64,000 nt of DNA. Origin: Methylocystis sp. SC2 (GTDB lineage: Bacteria > Pseudomonadota > Alphaproteobacteria > Rhizobiales > Beijerinckiaceae). Shown one piece after another: positions 8,388 through 16,487 of this stretch. Both the position numbers and the translations under genes were made by a program. Where the stretch lies: positions 1,954,501 to 2,018,500 of the forward strand of contig NC_018485.1 of the NCBI RefSeq assembly GCF_000304315.1, given 5' to 3'. A model generated the notes under the pieces. It was not told the origin of the DNA. It saw only the letters and a program-made list of their open reading frames with translations, and made no database searches. Positions within the stretch are counted from its first letter, which is position 1. Every line of letters starts with the position of its first letter.

Positions 8388-9008
8388 ATGATGGGCGTCG
8401 AAGGTCAGGACAAGCAAAAAATGCTGGAGGCGGGCGCGCTGGCGCTTTCTGGGCAGCTCGGCGCGACCGTGCAGCGCCTGCGCAAGGCTTATAATTTGTC
8501 GCTTTCCGAACTTTCTCAGCAGTCTGGAGTCGCCAAATCCATCATCAGCCAGATCGAGCGCAATGAAACCAATCCGACGCTCGCCACGATCTGGCGTCTC
8601 GCGCAGGCGCTCGACGTCTCGATCGAGCGGGTTTTGCAGACGACGGAAGACGGACCCTTCCTCGAGAAAACCAGCAAGGCCGATACGCCCATCCTGGTGT
8701 CCGACGACGGCAAATGCCGGCTTGAGATCATCGGCTGGATCAAGACGGTCGAGTGGCTGCAGTGCTATGAATTCGCCGCCGCGCCCGGAGGCGTATTGGA
8801 ATCCGAGGCGCATCAGCGCGGCTCGGTCGAGAGCCTGTCCGTGCGCGACGGCGAGCTTGAGGTCGAGGTCGCCGGAGCGAAGTCGAGCGTGAAAGCGGGC
8901 GAAACCCTCCGCTATCGCTGCGACCGGCCGCACATTATCCGCAATCTCGGCAAAACGCCGGCGCGGGCGACGATGGTGTGCATTCTGAAGGCGGCGGTGA
9001 TGGAATGA
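8388..9008 (+). CDS. XRE-family regulator with C-terminal cupin domain
   Basis: 206 residues from ATG 8388; an upstream TTG at 8343 is in frame but weaker. An N-terminal HTH_3 domain (about 23-80) is clear: LRKAYNLSLSELSQQSGV, AKSIISQIERNETNPTLATI. A cupin-like sensing domain follows (about 110-195), including GSVESLSVRDGELEVEV and AGETLRYRCDRPHIIRN. This layout is that of the PuuR/SutR class of metabolite-responsive repressors. It diverges from the phosphoesterase gene across a spacer of about 210 bp with no obvious operator. The ligand is unknown. Confidence 0.88.
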   Translation: MMGVEGQDKQKMLEAGALALSGQLGATVQRLRKAYNLSLSELSQQSGVAKSIISQIERNETNPTLATIWRLAQALDVSIERVLQTTEDGPFLEKTSKADTPILVSDDGKCRLEIIGWIKTVEWLQCYEFAAAPGGVLESEAHQRGSVESLSVRDGELEVEVAGAKSSVKAGETLRYRCDRPHIIRNLGKTPARATMVCILKAAVME

Positions 9009-9062
9009 CTCGCCGCCGCGGACGCGCGAGCATCCTGCGGCGGTCGATGGCGCGGCCCTCGG

Positions 9063-9545
9063 TCAGGAGGAGTGCAATTCGCCAACGTGCTTTTGCGAGT
9101 AAAGCTGGACGCCGAGCTGCTTGATCAATTCAAGCTGGGTCTCGAGGAAGTCGATGTGCTTTTCCTCGCTCTTCACCACCCCTTCGAAAAGCTGCTCGGA
9201 AACGCGATCGTTGATCGAGAGGCAATAGGCCGCGGCTTCGAGATACAGGTCGCGGGCGCCGAGTTCGGTCTCGAGGTCCGCCTTGATGATCTCCTCGACC
9301 GATTGGCCGATGCGCAGCGGATCGAGCACCTGCATATTCGGGAAGCCTTCGAGGAAGAGGATGCGCTCGGCGAAATGATCCGCGTGATGCATTTCCTCAA
9401 TCGACTCTTCGCGCCATTTTTTGGCGAGCTCGAGGAAACCCCAATTGTGGAAAATGCGGAAATGCAGCCAGTACTGATTGACCGCGGTCAATTCTGCGCG
9501 CAACCCGCGATTGAGATAGTCGATGACTTTCGCGTCACCGCGCAT
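9063..9545 (-). CDS. bfr: Bacterioferritin
   Basis: 160 residues beginning MRGDAKVIDYLNRGLRAELT, the usual Bfr start. Ferroxidase ligands are present: Glu in RAELTAVNQYW, Glu and His in EESIEEMHHADHF, and E-x-x-H in KSEEKHIDF. The Met of IEEMHHAD corresponds to the haem-ligating Met52 of E. coli Bfr. The protein stores iron as a 24-mer cage in the cytosol. It lies 27 nt downstream of bfd, forming a bfd-bfr operon in which Bfd reduces and releases the stored iron. Confidence 0.96.
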   Translation of the reverse strand: MRGDAKVIDYLNRGLRAELTAVNQYWLHFRIFHNWGFLELAKKWREESIEEMHHADHFAERILFLEGFPNMQVLDPLRIGQSVEEIIKADLETELGARDLYLEAAAYCLSINDRVSEQLFEGVVKSEEKHIDFLETQLELIKQLGVQLYSQKHVGELHSS

Positions 9546-9572
9546 GTCCGCATCCTTTCCATGAAAATAGAC

Positions 9573-9809
9573 TTACGCCGCCAATTCGTCGGCGCGACAG
9601 CCTTCACAATCGCCGCTCCCCGAGCACTCATCCAATCCTCTCGCGGCGTGCTGGTCGACGATGGCGACAATGCTGCGCACGCAGCGCCCGCATTTCGCCT
9701 CGCAGCCCATATGCCGGAACACAGCTGAAACCGAAGGCCGGTCACCGCGTGGCCCAAGCGTATCGCGCACATCGCGGTCCGACAGGACGTTGCACGAACA
9801 GACGATCAT
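9573..9809 (-). CDS. bfd: Bacterioferritin-associated [2Fe-2S] ferredoxin
   Basis: 78 residues. The Fer2_BFD cluster ligands are visible as Cys4, Cys6, Cys40 and Cys43 (MIVCSCN...CEAKCGRC). Cys36 is an extra one. The C-terminal tail contains three more cysteines (DECSGSGDCEGC), beyond the usual 60-65-residue core. Bfd binds Bfr and donates electrons for iron mobilisation. It is the first gene of the bfd-bfr unit and has three tandem 18-bp repeats directly upstream. Confidence 0.95.
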   Translation of the reverse strand: MIVCSCNVLSDRDVRDTLGPRGDRPSVSAVFRHMGCEAKCGRCVRSIVAIVDQHAARGLDECSGSGDCEGCRADELAA

Positions 9810-9824
9810 TACTTAGCCTAGTTT

Positions 9825-9890
9825 GGAAAGGTTGCAAACTACTTTCTGGAAAGGTTGCAAATTTCCTTCTTTGGAAAGATTGCAAACTAC
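9825..9890. repeat. Three tandem 18-bp repeats upstream of bfd
   Basis: Copies at 9825-9842 (GGAAAGGTTGCAAACTAC), 9848-9865 (three differences near the end) and 9873-9890 (one difference), with start-to-start spacings of 23 and 25 bp. A weaker copy (GTTACAAC) lies near 9905. They end in the 5' flank of the leftward bfd gene, 15-80 bp from its start. Phased spacing near two helical turns suggests cooperative regulator binding, but the motif is not one I can assign to Irr, RirA or Fur. Confidence 0.6.
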
Positions 9891-10041
9891 CTTTCGTATC
9901 AGTAGGTTACAACATCTCCTCTCGTTTGCCAACTCTCGCGTGTCGCCTTTCCGACAGACCCGCGCCGATGAACTCTGATTGGCAAGGACCATGCCGGTTT
10001 AACAAATACATTTTGGACCAATCGGTCGCCCGGCAAGTGTC

Positions 10042-10074
10042 AAAAAAGAGCCGCGAACGCTGTCCGCGACTCTT
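10042..10074 (-). terminator. Rho-independent terminator after the Gly/Trp-rich gene
   Basis: On the minus strand a GC-rich stem AGAGTCGCG/CGCGGCTCT with an intervening loop of 9 nt is followed by TTTTTT. It lies 22 nt after the stop codon of the gene at 10096-10464. Confidence 0.8.
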
Positions 10075-10095
10075 GATGTTTGCGTTAATCCTTTC

Positions 10096-10464
10096 TTACC
10101 AGTGACGGTGTCCCCCGCCTCCGCCGCCCCAACCGTAGCCAGGCCCGCCCCAGCCAGGCCCATGTCCGCCCCACCCAGGTCCGCCCCAGCCTGGGCGCCG
10201 CCAACCATAGCCGCCGCCCCAACGGGGACCACCCCAGCCGTAGCCGCCGCCCCAGCCGTAGCCGGGCCGCCACCAGCACCGGTAGGGTCCGCACACCCAG
10301 CGCGCCTTCTCGCCGCCCGGACCCAGCTGAGCCGCCGGCGCGCGATCAATCCCCGGCAGCGCGGAAGCCTCCGACGCGAATGGGCTCGAAGCCAGAACCA
10401 AAAGAAGCGCGGCGAAGGCCGGCTTGATTGGCGCCGATTGGGTTTTGACGGCTGCCGATCTCAT
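10096..10464 (-). CDS. Secreted Gly/Trp/Tyr-rich low-complexity protein
   Basis: 122 residues with an ideal AGGAGG eight bases before the ATG. Residues about 13-36 form a signal peptide (AALLLVLASSPFASEASA). Residues about 55-58 and 61 hold the only cysteine pair (WVCGPYRCWW). The second half is a degenerate repeat of GYGWGG, GPGWGG and RPGWGG units ending HRHW. The protein is probably exported to the periplasm or surface, where such aromatic-glycine tails act in envelope or matrix roles; the function is unknown. It diverges from glpK and has its own terminator. Codon use is GC-rich like its neighbours. Confidence 0.8.
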   Translation of the reverse strand: MRSAAVKTQSAPIKPAFAALLLVLASSPFASEASALPGIDRAPAAQLGPGGEKARWVCGPYRCWWRPGYGWGGGYGWGGPRWGGGYGWRRPGWGGPGWGGHGPGWGGPGYGWGGGGGGHRHW

Positions 10465-10490
10465 GGAGCATCCTCCTTTTGAGAAGTGAT

Positions 10491-10503
10491 GGAAACGGTT
10501 TCC
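10491..10503. promoter_or_regulatory. Perfect palindrome between the Gly/Trp-rich gene and glpK
   Basis: GGAAACGGTTTCC is a 13-bp perfect inverted repeat located 27 bp upstream of the leftward gene and 54 bp upstream of glpK. It resembles a LacI/GalR-type operator core (GAAACGGTTTC). The placement could serve either gene; the regulator is unknown. Confidence 0.45.
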
Positions 10504-10556
10504 AATTACGGCGAACGCTCTGAACTGCGGCTGAAACTTCCGTTCATCAGAAGGTT

Positions 10557-12056
10557 ATGATGTCCAAACTCCTGGGCGCGCTCGATCAGGGCACGACGAG
10601 CACCCGCTTTATCGTCATGCACAGTCACGGTGGGATCGTCGCCCAGGCGCAGCGCGAGCACCGGCAAATCTATCCCCGCCCCGGCTGGGTCGAGCATGAC
10701 GCCGCCGAAATTTGGCGCAATGCGCAGGCGGTGATCGCGGCGGCGCTGGCCGAGGCCAAGCTCTCCGCCCGCGACCTCTCGGCCGTCGGCGTCACCAATC
10801 AGCGCGAGACGACCCTCTTGTGGGACGCCGCGACCGGCGCGCCGCTTCATCACGCGATCGTCTGGATGGATACGCGCACGCAAGCCGCCGTCGACGGGAT
10901 CGCGGCGCAAGGTTTGGGCGATCTGGTCCGCGCAAAGACGGGACTGCCGCTCGCGACCTATTTTTCCGCGCTCAAGCTCGGCTGGCTTCTTGAAGAAATC
11001 CCCGGCGCGCGCGAAAGGGCGGCGCAGGGCGCGGCGCTGTTCGGCACGATCGATTCCTGGATCATTTGGAATCTGACCGGCGGCCCCCGCGGCGGCCGTC
11101 ATCTCATTGACGCGACCAACGCCTCGCGCACGCAGTTGATGAATCTCGAAACTCTGCAATGGGATCAAGAGCTACTGCGGATCTTCGACGTTCCCGCGGC
11201 CTGCCTGCCAAAAATATGCTCGTCGAGCGAGGTCTATGGGGAATGCGTCGGCGCGCTCGCCGGCGTTCCGCTCGCCGGCGCGCTCGGCGACCAGCACGCC
11301 GCGCTGCTCGGCCAAGCCTGCGTCAATGTTGGCGACGCCAAGAACACCTATGGCACCGGCTGCTTTTTGCTGATGAACGTCGGCGAGACGCCGCGCATAT
11401 CGACCAAGGGCCTGCTGACGACGCTCGCCTATCAGCTTGGAGACGCCAAACCCTGTTACGCGCTGGAAGGCTCGATCGCGATCGCCGGCGCTCTGGTGCA
11501 GTGGCTACGCGACAATCTCGGGATCATCAAAGAGAGCCGCGAGATCGAGGCGCTGGCGAGTAGCGTGCCTGACAATGGCGACGTCTATTTCGTGCCGGCC
11601 TTCTCCGGTCTTTTTGCGCCACGATGGCGTGGCGACGCCCGCGGGATCATCGCCGGGCTGACGCGGTTCTCCAACAAGGGCCATATCGCGCGCGCGGCGC
11701 TCGAAGCCGCGGCGTTTCAGACCCGGGAAGTCCTGGCGGCGATGATCGCCGACGCGGGCGTCGAGATCAGCGCGCTCAAGGTCGACGGCGGCATGGCTGG
11801 GAGCGATTTGTTGATGCAGTTTCAGGCCGACCTCATCGAGGCGCCGGTCATCCGCCCCCGCCAGCTCGAGTTGACGGCGGTCGGCGCCGCCTATGCAGCG
11901 GGACTTGCCGTCGGCGTCTACAAAAGCCTGGATGACATCGCCGCGCATACGCGAGAATCGCGTCGCTTTACGCCCAATATGACGCCGCAGGAGCGGGCGC
12001 GCCTGATCGCATCCTGGGAAAAAGCCGTCGAGCGTTCGCTCGGCTGGGCGCTCTGA
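10557..12056 (+). CDS. glpK: Glycerol kinase
   Basis: 499 residues, the family length. The N-terminal phosphate loop [15 protein letters not shown], the substrate region [11 protein letters not shown], the [11 protein letters not shown] segment and the FGGY signature zone ([20 protein letters not shown], then [20 protein letters not shown]) are all present. It phosphorylates glycerol to sn-glycerol 3-phosphate in the cytosol. No glpF or glpD lies beside it. The start is the first of two ATGs, preceded by AAGG. Confidence 0.97.
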   Translation: MMSKLLGALDQGTTSTRFIVMHSHGGIVAQAQREHRQIYPRPGWVEHDAAEIWRNAQAVIAAALAEAKLSARDLSAVGVTNQRETTLLWDAATGAPLHHAIVWMDTRTQAAVDGIAAQGLGDLVRAKTGLPLATYFSALKLGWLLEEIPGARERAAQGAALFGTIDSWIIWNLTGGPRGGRHLIDATNASRTQLMNLETLQWDQELLRIFDVPAACLPKICSSSEVYGECVGALAGVPLAGALGDQHAALLGQACVNVGDAKNTYGTGCFLLMNVGETPRISTKGLLTTLAYQLGDAKPCYALEGSIAIAGALVQWLRDNLGIIKESREIEALASSVPDNGDVYFVPAFSGLFAPRWRGDARGIIAGLTRFSNKGHIARAALEAAAFQTREVLAAMIADAGVEISALKVDGGMAGSDLLMQFQADLIEAPVIRPRQLELTAVGAAYAAGLAVGVYKSLDDIAAHTRESRRFTPNMTPQERARLIASWEKAVERSLGWAL

Positions 12057-12077
12057 CGCATCCAAACCTTGCGCGCG

Positions 12078-12344
12078 CTATTCGAAATCGACGCTCAAAC
12101 CGTGCTTGTCGAACTGCTTTTCGACCGCGTCGAGGATTTTCTGCAGCTCCTCGATGCCGATCGGCGTTTCGTCGTCGGGCGCGTCCCAATGTTCGAGGTC
12201 GTCGAGACGTACGATGAAATCGGCGTCTTCTTCTGATTCGCCGTCCGGCGGCGCGGCGGGGATGGTGAGCGTCTTCCCGGCGCGGCGCACGCGAATCGCG
12301 CCCTCCGTCACTTCGACCTGATAGCCGCCTGCGCGTCGCGCCAT
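12078..12344 (-). CDS. Small acidic conserved protein, possibly Imm74-like
   Basis: 88 residues with an excellent GGAGG-type ribosome site. The sequence alternates strand-like segments (YQVEVTEGAIRVRRAGKTLT) with an acidic C-terminal half, DFIVRLDDLEHWDAPDD, then IEELQKILDAVEKQFDKHG. The order strand, FVIxxxDLxHWDxP, helix recalls the Imm74-like fold that is widespread in alphaproteobacteria, but no toxin gene is adjacent. It converges on glpK and follows mutY on the same strand by 22 nt. Function unknown. Confidence 0.65.
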   Translation of the reverse strand: MARRAGGYQVEVTEGAIRVRRAGKTLTIPAAPPDGESEEDADFIVRLDDLEHWDAPDDETPIGIEELQKILDAVEKQFDKHGLSVDFE

Positions 12345-12366
12345 CGCTCCCTCCGCCTCGCAGCTC

Positions 12367-13431
12367 TCATGCGTCGATAAGTCCGGCGTGAGCGGCGGCC
12401 TTGCGCATGAGGGTGGGCAATCCTTCTTTACCCAGATTGGCGCGCGCCGCCCAGCGGCAATCCGAGGGCGCCGCTTTGCCGCGTGTATGCGCGACGAACA
12501 CCGTCGCCTCCAGCGCGAAATGCGTGAAGATATGCGTCACCGGCTCGTCGAGCGCGCGCCAGGGCGCGGCGCAGGGCGCAAAACGCGAGAATTCGACGGC
12601 GGCGATATCCTGCGTCAAAGGCGTCGATGGAAAGGCGTTCATGCCGCCGAAGAGCCCGTGCGGCGGCCGGCGCAGGAGCAACGCCTCGTCGCCGCGCCGC
12701 AGAATAAAAATCGCGCCGCGGCGCTTGGGCTTCGGCTTCTTGGCCTCCCGCGCCGGAAAGTCGCTCTGCGCGCCCGAACGCCGCGCCGCGCAATCGGGCG
12801 ACAGCGGACAGGCGGGGCAGTCCGGCGTTCGCGGCGCGCAAATCAGCGCGCCGAGCTCCATCAGCGCCTGCACGGAATCGCCGGGGCGCGCGGGGCTCAT
12901 GAGCATGGCGGCCTTTTCGCGAACGAGCGGCGCAATCTTGCGCGGCGGCGTCTCGATCGCGTGAAGACGCGCGATCACGCGCTCGACATTGCCGTCGACG
13001 GCGACGCAGCGCTGATCGAAAGCGATGGCGGCGATCGCCGCCGCCGTATAGGGACCGACGCCGGGAAGCCGGCGCAGAGCCGCTTCCTCGCGCGGAAAGC
13101 GCCCCTGATGCCCTTCAACCACCGCATGGGCGCAGGCGTGCAGATTGCGCGCCCGGGCGTAATAGCCGAGCCCCGCCCATTGCGCGAGAACGTCATCGAG
13201 CGGGGCGCGCGCCAGATCCTCGATCGCCGGCCAGCGCGACAGGAAGGCCGCATAGCGCTCCTTCACCGTCGCGACGGTCGTCTGCTGCAGCATGATTTCG
13301 GAGAGCCAGACCAGATAGGGGTCCGGCGCTTCGCCGGCCCGCGCGCGCCAGGGCAGTTCGCGCCGATGGGCGTCGTACCAGGCGAGCAGCGCCGCGCCCG
13401 GTTTGGTCGATTTCGCGCGAGGCTTTATCAT
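12367..13431 (-). CDS. mutY: A/G-specific adenine glycosylase
   Basis: 354 residues. The catalytic Glu lies in SEIMLQQTTVATVK, the helix-hairpin-helix reads LPGVGPYTAAAIAAIAF, the catalytic Asp follows in VAVDGNVERVIARL, and the [4Fe-4S] cluster ligands are CAPRTPDCPACPLSPDC. The C-terminal third is the NUDIX-like 8-oxoG recognition domain. MutY removes A mispaired with 8-oxoguanine. It is transcribed away from the DUF721 gene, sharing a short promoter region. Confidence 0.96.
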   Translation of the reverse strand: MIKPRAKSTKPGAALLAWYDAHRRELPWRARAGEAPDPYLVWLSEIMLQQTTVATVKERYAAFLSRWPAIEDLARAPLDDVLAQWAGLGYYARARNLHACAHAVVEGHQGRFPREEAALRRLPGVGPYTAAAIAAIAFDQRCVAVDGNVERVIARLHAIETPPRKIAPLVREKAAMLMSPARPGDSVQALMELGALICAPRTPDCPACPLSPDCAARRSGAQSDFPAREAKKPKPKRRGAIFILRRGDEALLLRRPPHGLFGGMNAFPSTPLTQDIAAVEFSRFAPCAAPWRALDEPVTHIFTHFALEATVFVAHTRGKAAPSDCRWAARANLGKEGLPTLMRKAAAHAGLIDA

Positions 13432-13494
13432 GAGAGCGATTGATAGAGGGCGAAGCCTCGCCCCGGCAAGGAGGGCGGCGTCGCCGCAAGTCCA

Positions 13495-14058
13495 ATGAGC
13501 GTCCCCATGCGCGCCAAAGGCTTTAAAGCGCGCGCGCTCGCGGATTACGTTGCGCGCGAACTCGACCCGCTCATCGCCGCGCGCGGCTTTGGCGAAGCCT
13601 CGCTGCTCTTATGCTGGCGCGAGATCGTCGGGGCGCGAATCGCGCGAATCTGCGCGCCCGCCTCGCTGCAGTGGCCGCCGCAGCGGCGGACGAAGCCGGC
13701 CGAGCCCTCGCCGGGCAAGCGCCGCGAAAAGACGCCGCGCGAGCCGGCGACTCTCGTGCTGCGCGTGGACCCGGGCTTCGGGCTTGAGGCGCAGCATCTC
13801 GCCCCGACCATTATCGATCGGGTCAATGCGCATCTTGGCTGGCGCTGCGTCGCGCGGATCGCGCTGCGACAGGAAGCCATAGCCCCCGCCGCTGCGTCTC
13901 GGCCGTGCCTTATCCGGGCGCCAAAGCCCGACGCGGCGGCGCGCGCCCGCGCCGTCGAGGCGGCCGAGGGCGTCGCCGAGGAAGGCCTGCGCGAGGCGCT
14001 CATCAGGCTCGGCGAACGCGCGCTCGCCGGCCCAGCCGGCGCGCCGGGCGACGCTTGA
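13495..14058 (+). CDS. DUF721/DciA-like protein
   Basis: 187 residues with the DUF721 core split by a basic Pro/Arg-rich insert: N-terminal helix FKARALADYVARELDPLIAARGF and LLLCWREIVGARIARICAP, then LVLRVDPGFGLEAQHLAPTIIDRVNAHLGWRCV. DUF721 includes DciA, a DnaB helicase loader; the alphaproteobacterial branch is divergent. The C-terminal Ala-rich helix is not conserved in the family. It lies opposite mutY, a common pairing in this order as far as I recall. Function by family only. Confidence 0.8.
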   Translation: MSVPMRAKGFKARALADYVARELDPLIAARGFGEASLLLCWREIVGARIARICAPASLQWPPQRRTKPAEPSPGKRREKTPREPATLVLRVDPGFGLEAQHLAPTIIDRVNAHLGWRCVARIALRQEAIAPAAASRPCLIRAPKPDAAARARAVEAAEGVAEEGLREALIRLGERALAGPAGAPGDA

Positions 14059-14128
14059 GGGCGCCCCAAGTCGCCTTTGCCAAGGCTTGCAATCGCGAAC
14101 GCTTGCTTTTAGGTTCGCGCCGCTAAAC

Positions 14129-14205
14129 GCCGCCATAGCTCAGTTGGTTAGAGCACCAGATTGTGGATCTGGGGGTCCCCCGTTCGAGCCGGGGTGGCGG
14201 TACCA
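14129..14205 (+). tRNA. tRNA-His (GTG)
   Basis: 77 nt with encoded CCA. The stem GCCGCCA/TGGCGGT, the D-arm AGCTCAGTTGGTTAGAGC, the anticodon loop ATTGTGGAT with GTG, and the T-loop GTTCGAGCC are readable. Two tandem copies of GCATATCTGT follow directly downstream. Confidence 0.96.
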
Positions 14206-14390
14206 TGCATATCTGTGCATATCTGTCGCGAGCTACGCTATGCCCGAGGATGGCATGGCGGAGGCCCTTTCGGCGTCGGCCTGATTACGGCGGCCTTTTG
14301 CGTGCTCTATTGGCTCGCCAACCCGATCGGCGGCCTCGATGAGCCGGTCCTTCGAAGGCCTCTGAATCCGGCTGTCGAGGTTCGCTGCGC

Positions 14391-14500
14391 CTGTCATTCC
14401 CGGCAGGCCACAGGCCTGACCGGGAATCCAGAGCGACTCTCATGATGTTTGTCGTGAACCCGGATTCCCGATCGCGCTTCGCGAGTCGGGAATGACATCC
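14391..14500. repeat. Palindromic dispersed-type repeat element with two hairpins
   Basis: ATTCCCGG...CCGGGAAT (14396-14403 with 14420-14427) and ATTCCCGA...TCGGGAAT (14464-14471 with 14486-14493) make two stem-loops. The outer ends GTCATTCCCG and CGGGAATGAC pair as a larger inverted repeat. It fills the gap between tRNA-His and the HdeD gene. The structure is typical of rhizobial REP-like elements, though no second copy of this one lies in the window. Confidence 0.7.
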
Positions 14501-14514
14501 AAGCCGTTGCGAAC

Positions 14515-15093
14515 CTACAGCAGACTGCCTTCCGAGATCGCCCGAAGGCCAAAGCCCAGCGCGATGATTCCCCATCCTTTGAACAGCAGATCGATGCCCA
14601 GGAAGGTGCCGATCGCCCATAGCCCGGTGAACGGCCAGCCAGTCACCAACAGCGCGCCCAGCAGCAGCGCGACGCCGCCCTGCAGGAGATACATCCACAG
14701 ACCCTCGATCTGAGAGGTCAGCGCAAAGCCGATGACGAGTATGCCTTCCGCAATGAAGTAGAAGGCGATGAGAAGCGTGATCGCTTCGGCGCTGATCGCC
14801 GGGCGCGTCAGCAGCATGATTCCGACGATCGCCAGAAGAACCGCCCAGAGGACATGGACGAAGAAGTCTGTCCACAGGCCCGCGGCCGAAAAGGCGAAGA
14901 TGAGAACTGACACCGCGCTGACGATGAGCAGCGCGCCAAGAAAGCCGACCGCGATGAACGTCGCCATCCTGGCTCGGATGATCGCGAGGATTCCCAGCGC
15001 CCCGACGAATATGCCCAGGGCGATGACCCAGCCCCAGTGAACGGCGAGGACGTCGGGGGCGCCTGAAACGAAAGAGTCAAACTGTCGCTGCAT
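14515..15093 (-). CDS. HdeD-family (DUF308) membrane protein
   Basis: 192 residues with six evident membrane helices in three pairs, starting at WVIALGIFVGALGILAII and ending with FLGIDLLFKGWGIIALGFGL. The G-x-D-x-L-x-x-G-W motif in the last pair is typical. HdeD proteins are linked to acid resistance in enterobacteria; in alphaproteobacteria they are common and poorly characterised. GGAAG lies before the ATG. The gene is single. Confidence 0.88.
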   Translation of the reverse strand: MQRQFDSFVSGAPDVLAVHWGWVIALGIFVGALGILAIIRARMATFIAVGFLGALLIVSAVSVLIFAFSAAGLWTDFFVHVLWAVLLAIVGIMLLTRPAISAEAITLLIAFYFIAEGILVIGFALTSQIEGLWMYLLQGGVALLLGALLVTGWPFTGLWAIGTFLGIDLLFKGWGIIALGFGLRAISEGSLL

Positions 15094-15341
15094 CTAAGGC
15101 TTCCATGGTGAGATGAGGAAAGCCGGATCTTTGCCGATTAGGCGCAAATAGCAAGCCGATAATTGTAACCGAACGATTTGACGGTTCCCGGCGTTCTGGT
15201 CCGCGCCGAAATCTCGAAGGGAGGGGACTTTGGCCGCCCCTCGTCGCAACCCGCCCGCCGCCGCTATATTCTCCCGCATGGCGCTGCACGCGCGAACGCG
15301 CATGAGCTTTTGCTTGGCGCGCTGAATGAGAGCAAAGAGCC

Positions 15342-16382
15342 GTGCCGCGCCACTTCGACCCTGCGCTGATCAACGACCCTTTCGACGATCCGGGTCTTTA
15401 CGTCGATCTCGTGTTCGAAAAGCGGGCGCTGCTGTTCGATCTTGGCGATCTTGCACGGCTTTCGCCCCGCAAGATGCTGCGAATCAGCGACGTCTTCGTC
15501 ACGCATTTGCATATGGACCATTTCGCGGGCTTCGATCAGCTGTTGCGGCGGCTGCTCGGGCGGGAAATGACGCTTGGCGTTTACGGACCGCCGGGGATCA
15601 TCGACGCGGTCGAGCATAAGCTCAAAGCCTATTCCTGGAACCTCATCGGCGGCTATGAGGGCAATCTGACGTTCCGGGTGACCGAAATGGACGAATCCGG
15701 GCGCGCGGCTTCCGCGGCATTTTCGGGTCGAACGCAGTTTGCGCGTCGCGACGAAGAGAAGCGCCAATCGAGCGAGGGACTGCTGCTGAAAGAATCCGGC
15801 ATACTGGTTCGCGCCACGATTCTTGATCATGGCCTTCCGGCGCTGGCGTTCGCGCTGGAGGAGCGCGCGCATATCAACGTTTGGCGCAACAAGCTGGATG
15901 CGTTGGGGCTCGCCGTGGGCCCGTGGCTGCGGGCGTTCAAAGCGGCGACGCTCGCCGGCGCCGATGATTTGGCCCTCATCAAGGTCGCCTGGGCCGACGC
16001 GGAAGACAAGAAACCCGACGCCCTGCCCTTCGGGTTGCTCAAGAAGGAGATCATGAAGATCTCCTCGGGCCGCAAGATCGCCTATGTCGTCGATTGCGCC
16101 TATACCGAATGCAACATCGAACGAATCATAAAGCTCGCGAAAGGCGCGGACACGCTCTTCATCGAAGGCGGATTTTTGGAGCGCGACTCGGCCGCCGCGT
16201 CCAAGCGACGACATCTGACGGCGCGTCAGGCGGGAACGATCGCGCGCCGCGCCGGCGTGAAGCGGCTCGTGACCTTCCATTACTCGCCGCGCTACAAAGG
16301 CGAGGGCGCGGCGCTTGCGCGGGAAGCTCAGGACGCGTTTCTTAGAGCAGGTTCCGAAAAAGTTGACAGACTTTTTCGATGA
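15342..16382 (+). CDS. RNase Z-like MBL-fold metallohydrolase (3' end altered by a repeat)
   Basis: 346 residues from GTG 15342. The metallo-beta-lactamase metal motif VTHLHMDHFAGFD lies near residues 52-64, with later ligands in TILDHGLPALAF, VVDCAYTE and LVTFHYSPRYKG. This order matches the ribonuclease Z/ElaC-like group, so it may process tRNA 3' ends or act as a phosphodiesterase. A true RNase Z is usually shorter, about 310 residues. The last dozen codons and the stop come from a palindromic repeat starting at 16344, so the native C-terminus has been replaced. Confidence 0.85.
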   Translation: MPRHFDPALINDPFDDPGLYVDLVFEKRALLFDLGDLARLSPRKMLRISDVFVTHLHMDHFAGFDQLLRRLLGREMTLGVYGPPGIIDAVEHKLKAYSWNLIGGYEGNLTFRVTEMDESGRAASAAFSGRTQFARRDEEKRQSSEGLLLKESGILVRATILDHGLPALAFALEERAHINVWRNKLDALGLAVGPWLRAFKAATLAGADDLALIKVAWADAEDKKPDALPFGLLKKEIMKISSGRKIAYVVDCAYTECNIERIIKLAKGADTLFIEGGFLERDSAAASKRRHLTARQAGTIARRAGVKRLVTFHYSPRYKGEGAALAREAQDAFLRAGSEKVDRLFR

Positions 16383-16459
16383 GAACCTGCTCCAACATTT
16401 TGATTCTGAGCGATTCCTTATCGATCACATGATTCCATGTGATCGGGAAGCGCTTAGCG
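16344..16459. repeat. Palindromic repeat element overlapping the end of the MBL gene
   Basis: Arms GAGCAGGTT (16345-16353) and AACCTGCTC (16384-16392) enclose CCGAAAAAGTTGACAG-type sequence. A second hairpin GATCACATG/CATGTGATC (16423-16431 with 16436-16444) follows, flanked by GCGATTCC and GGGAAGCGC. This plan (GAGCA...CCGAAAAAGT...TGCTC plus a second hairpin) is widespread as an intergenic repeat in Hyphomicrobiales. It supplies the last codons and stop of the preceding gene. Confidence 0.75.
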
Positions 16460-16487
16460 CTGAATATTCGGGAGCGGAACGCAGCCC

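Noticed and set aside
9825..9890. Possible CRISPR array
   Set aside because: Only three 18-bp copies with 5-7 bp gaps; spacers are far too short and no cas genes are present.
15178..15369. GGAAC-like element upstream of the HdeD gene as an EcfG promoter
   Set aside because: On the minus strand CGTT occurs only 8 bp after GGAAC, and nothing fits at 16-17 bp.
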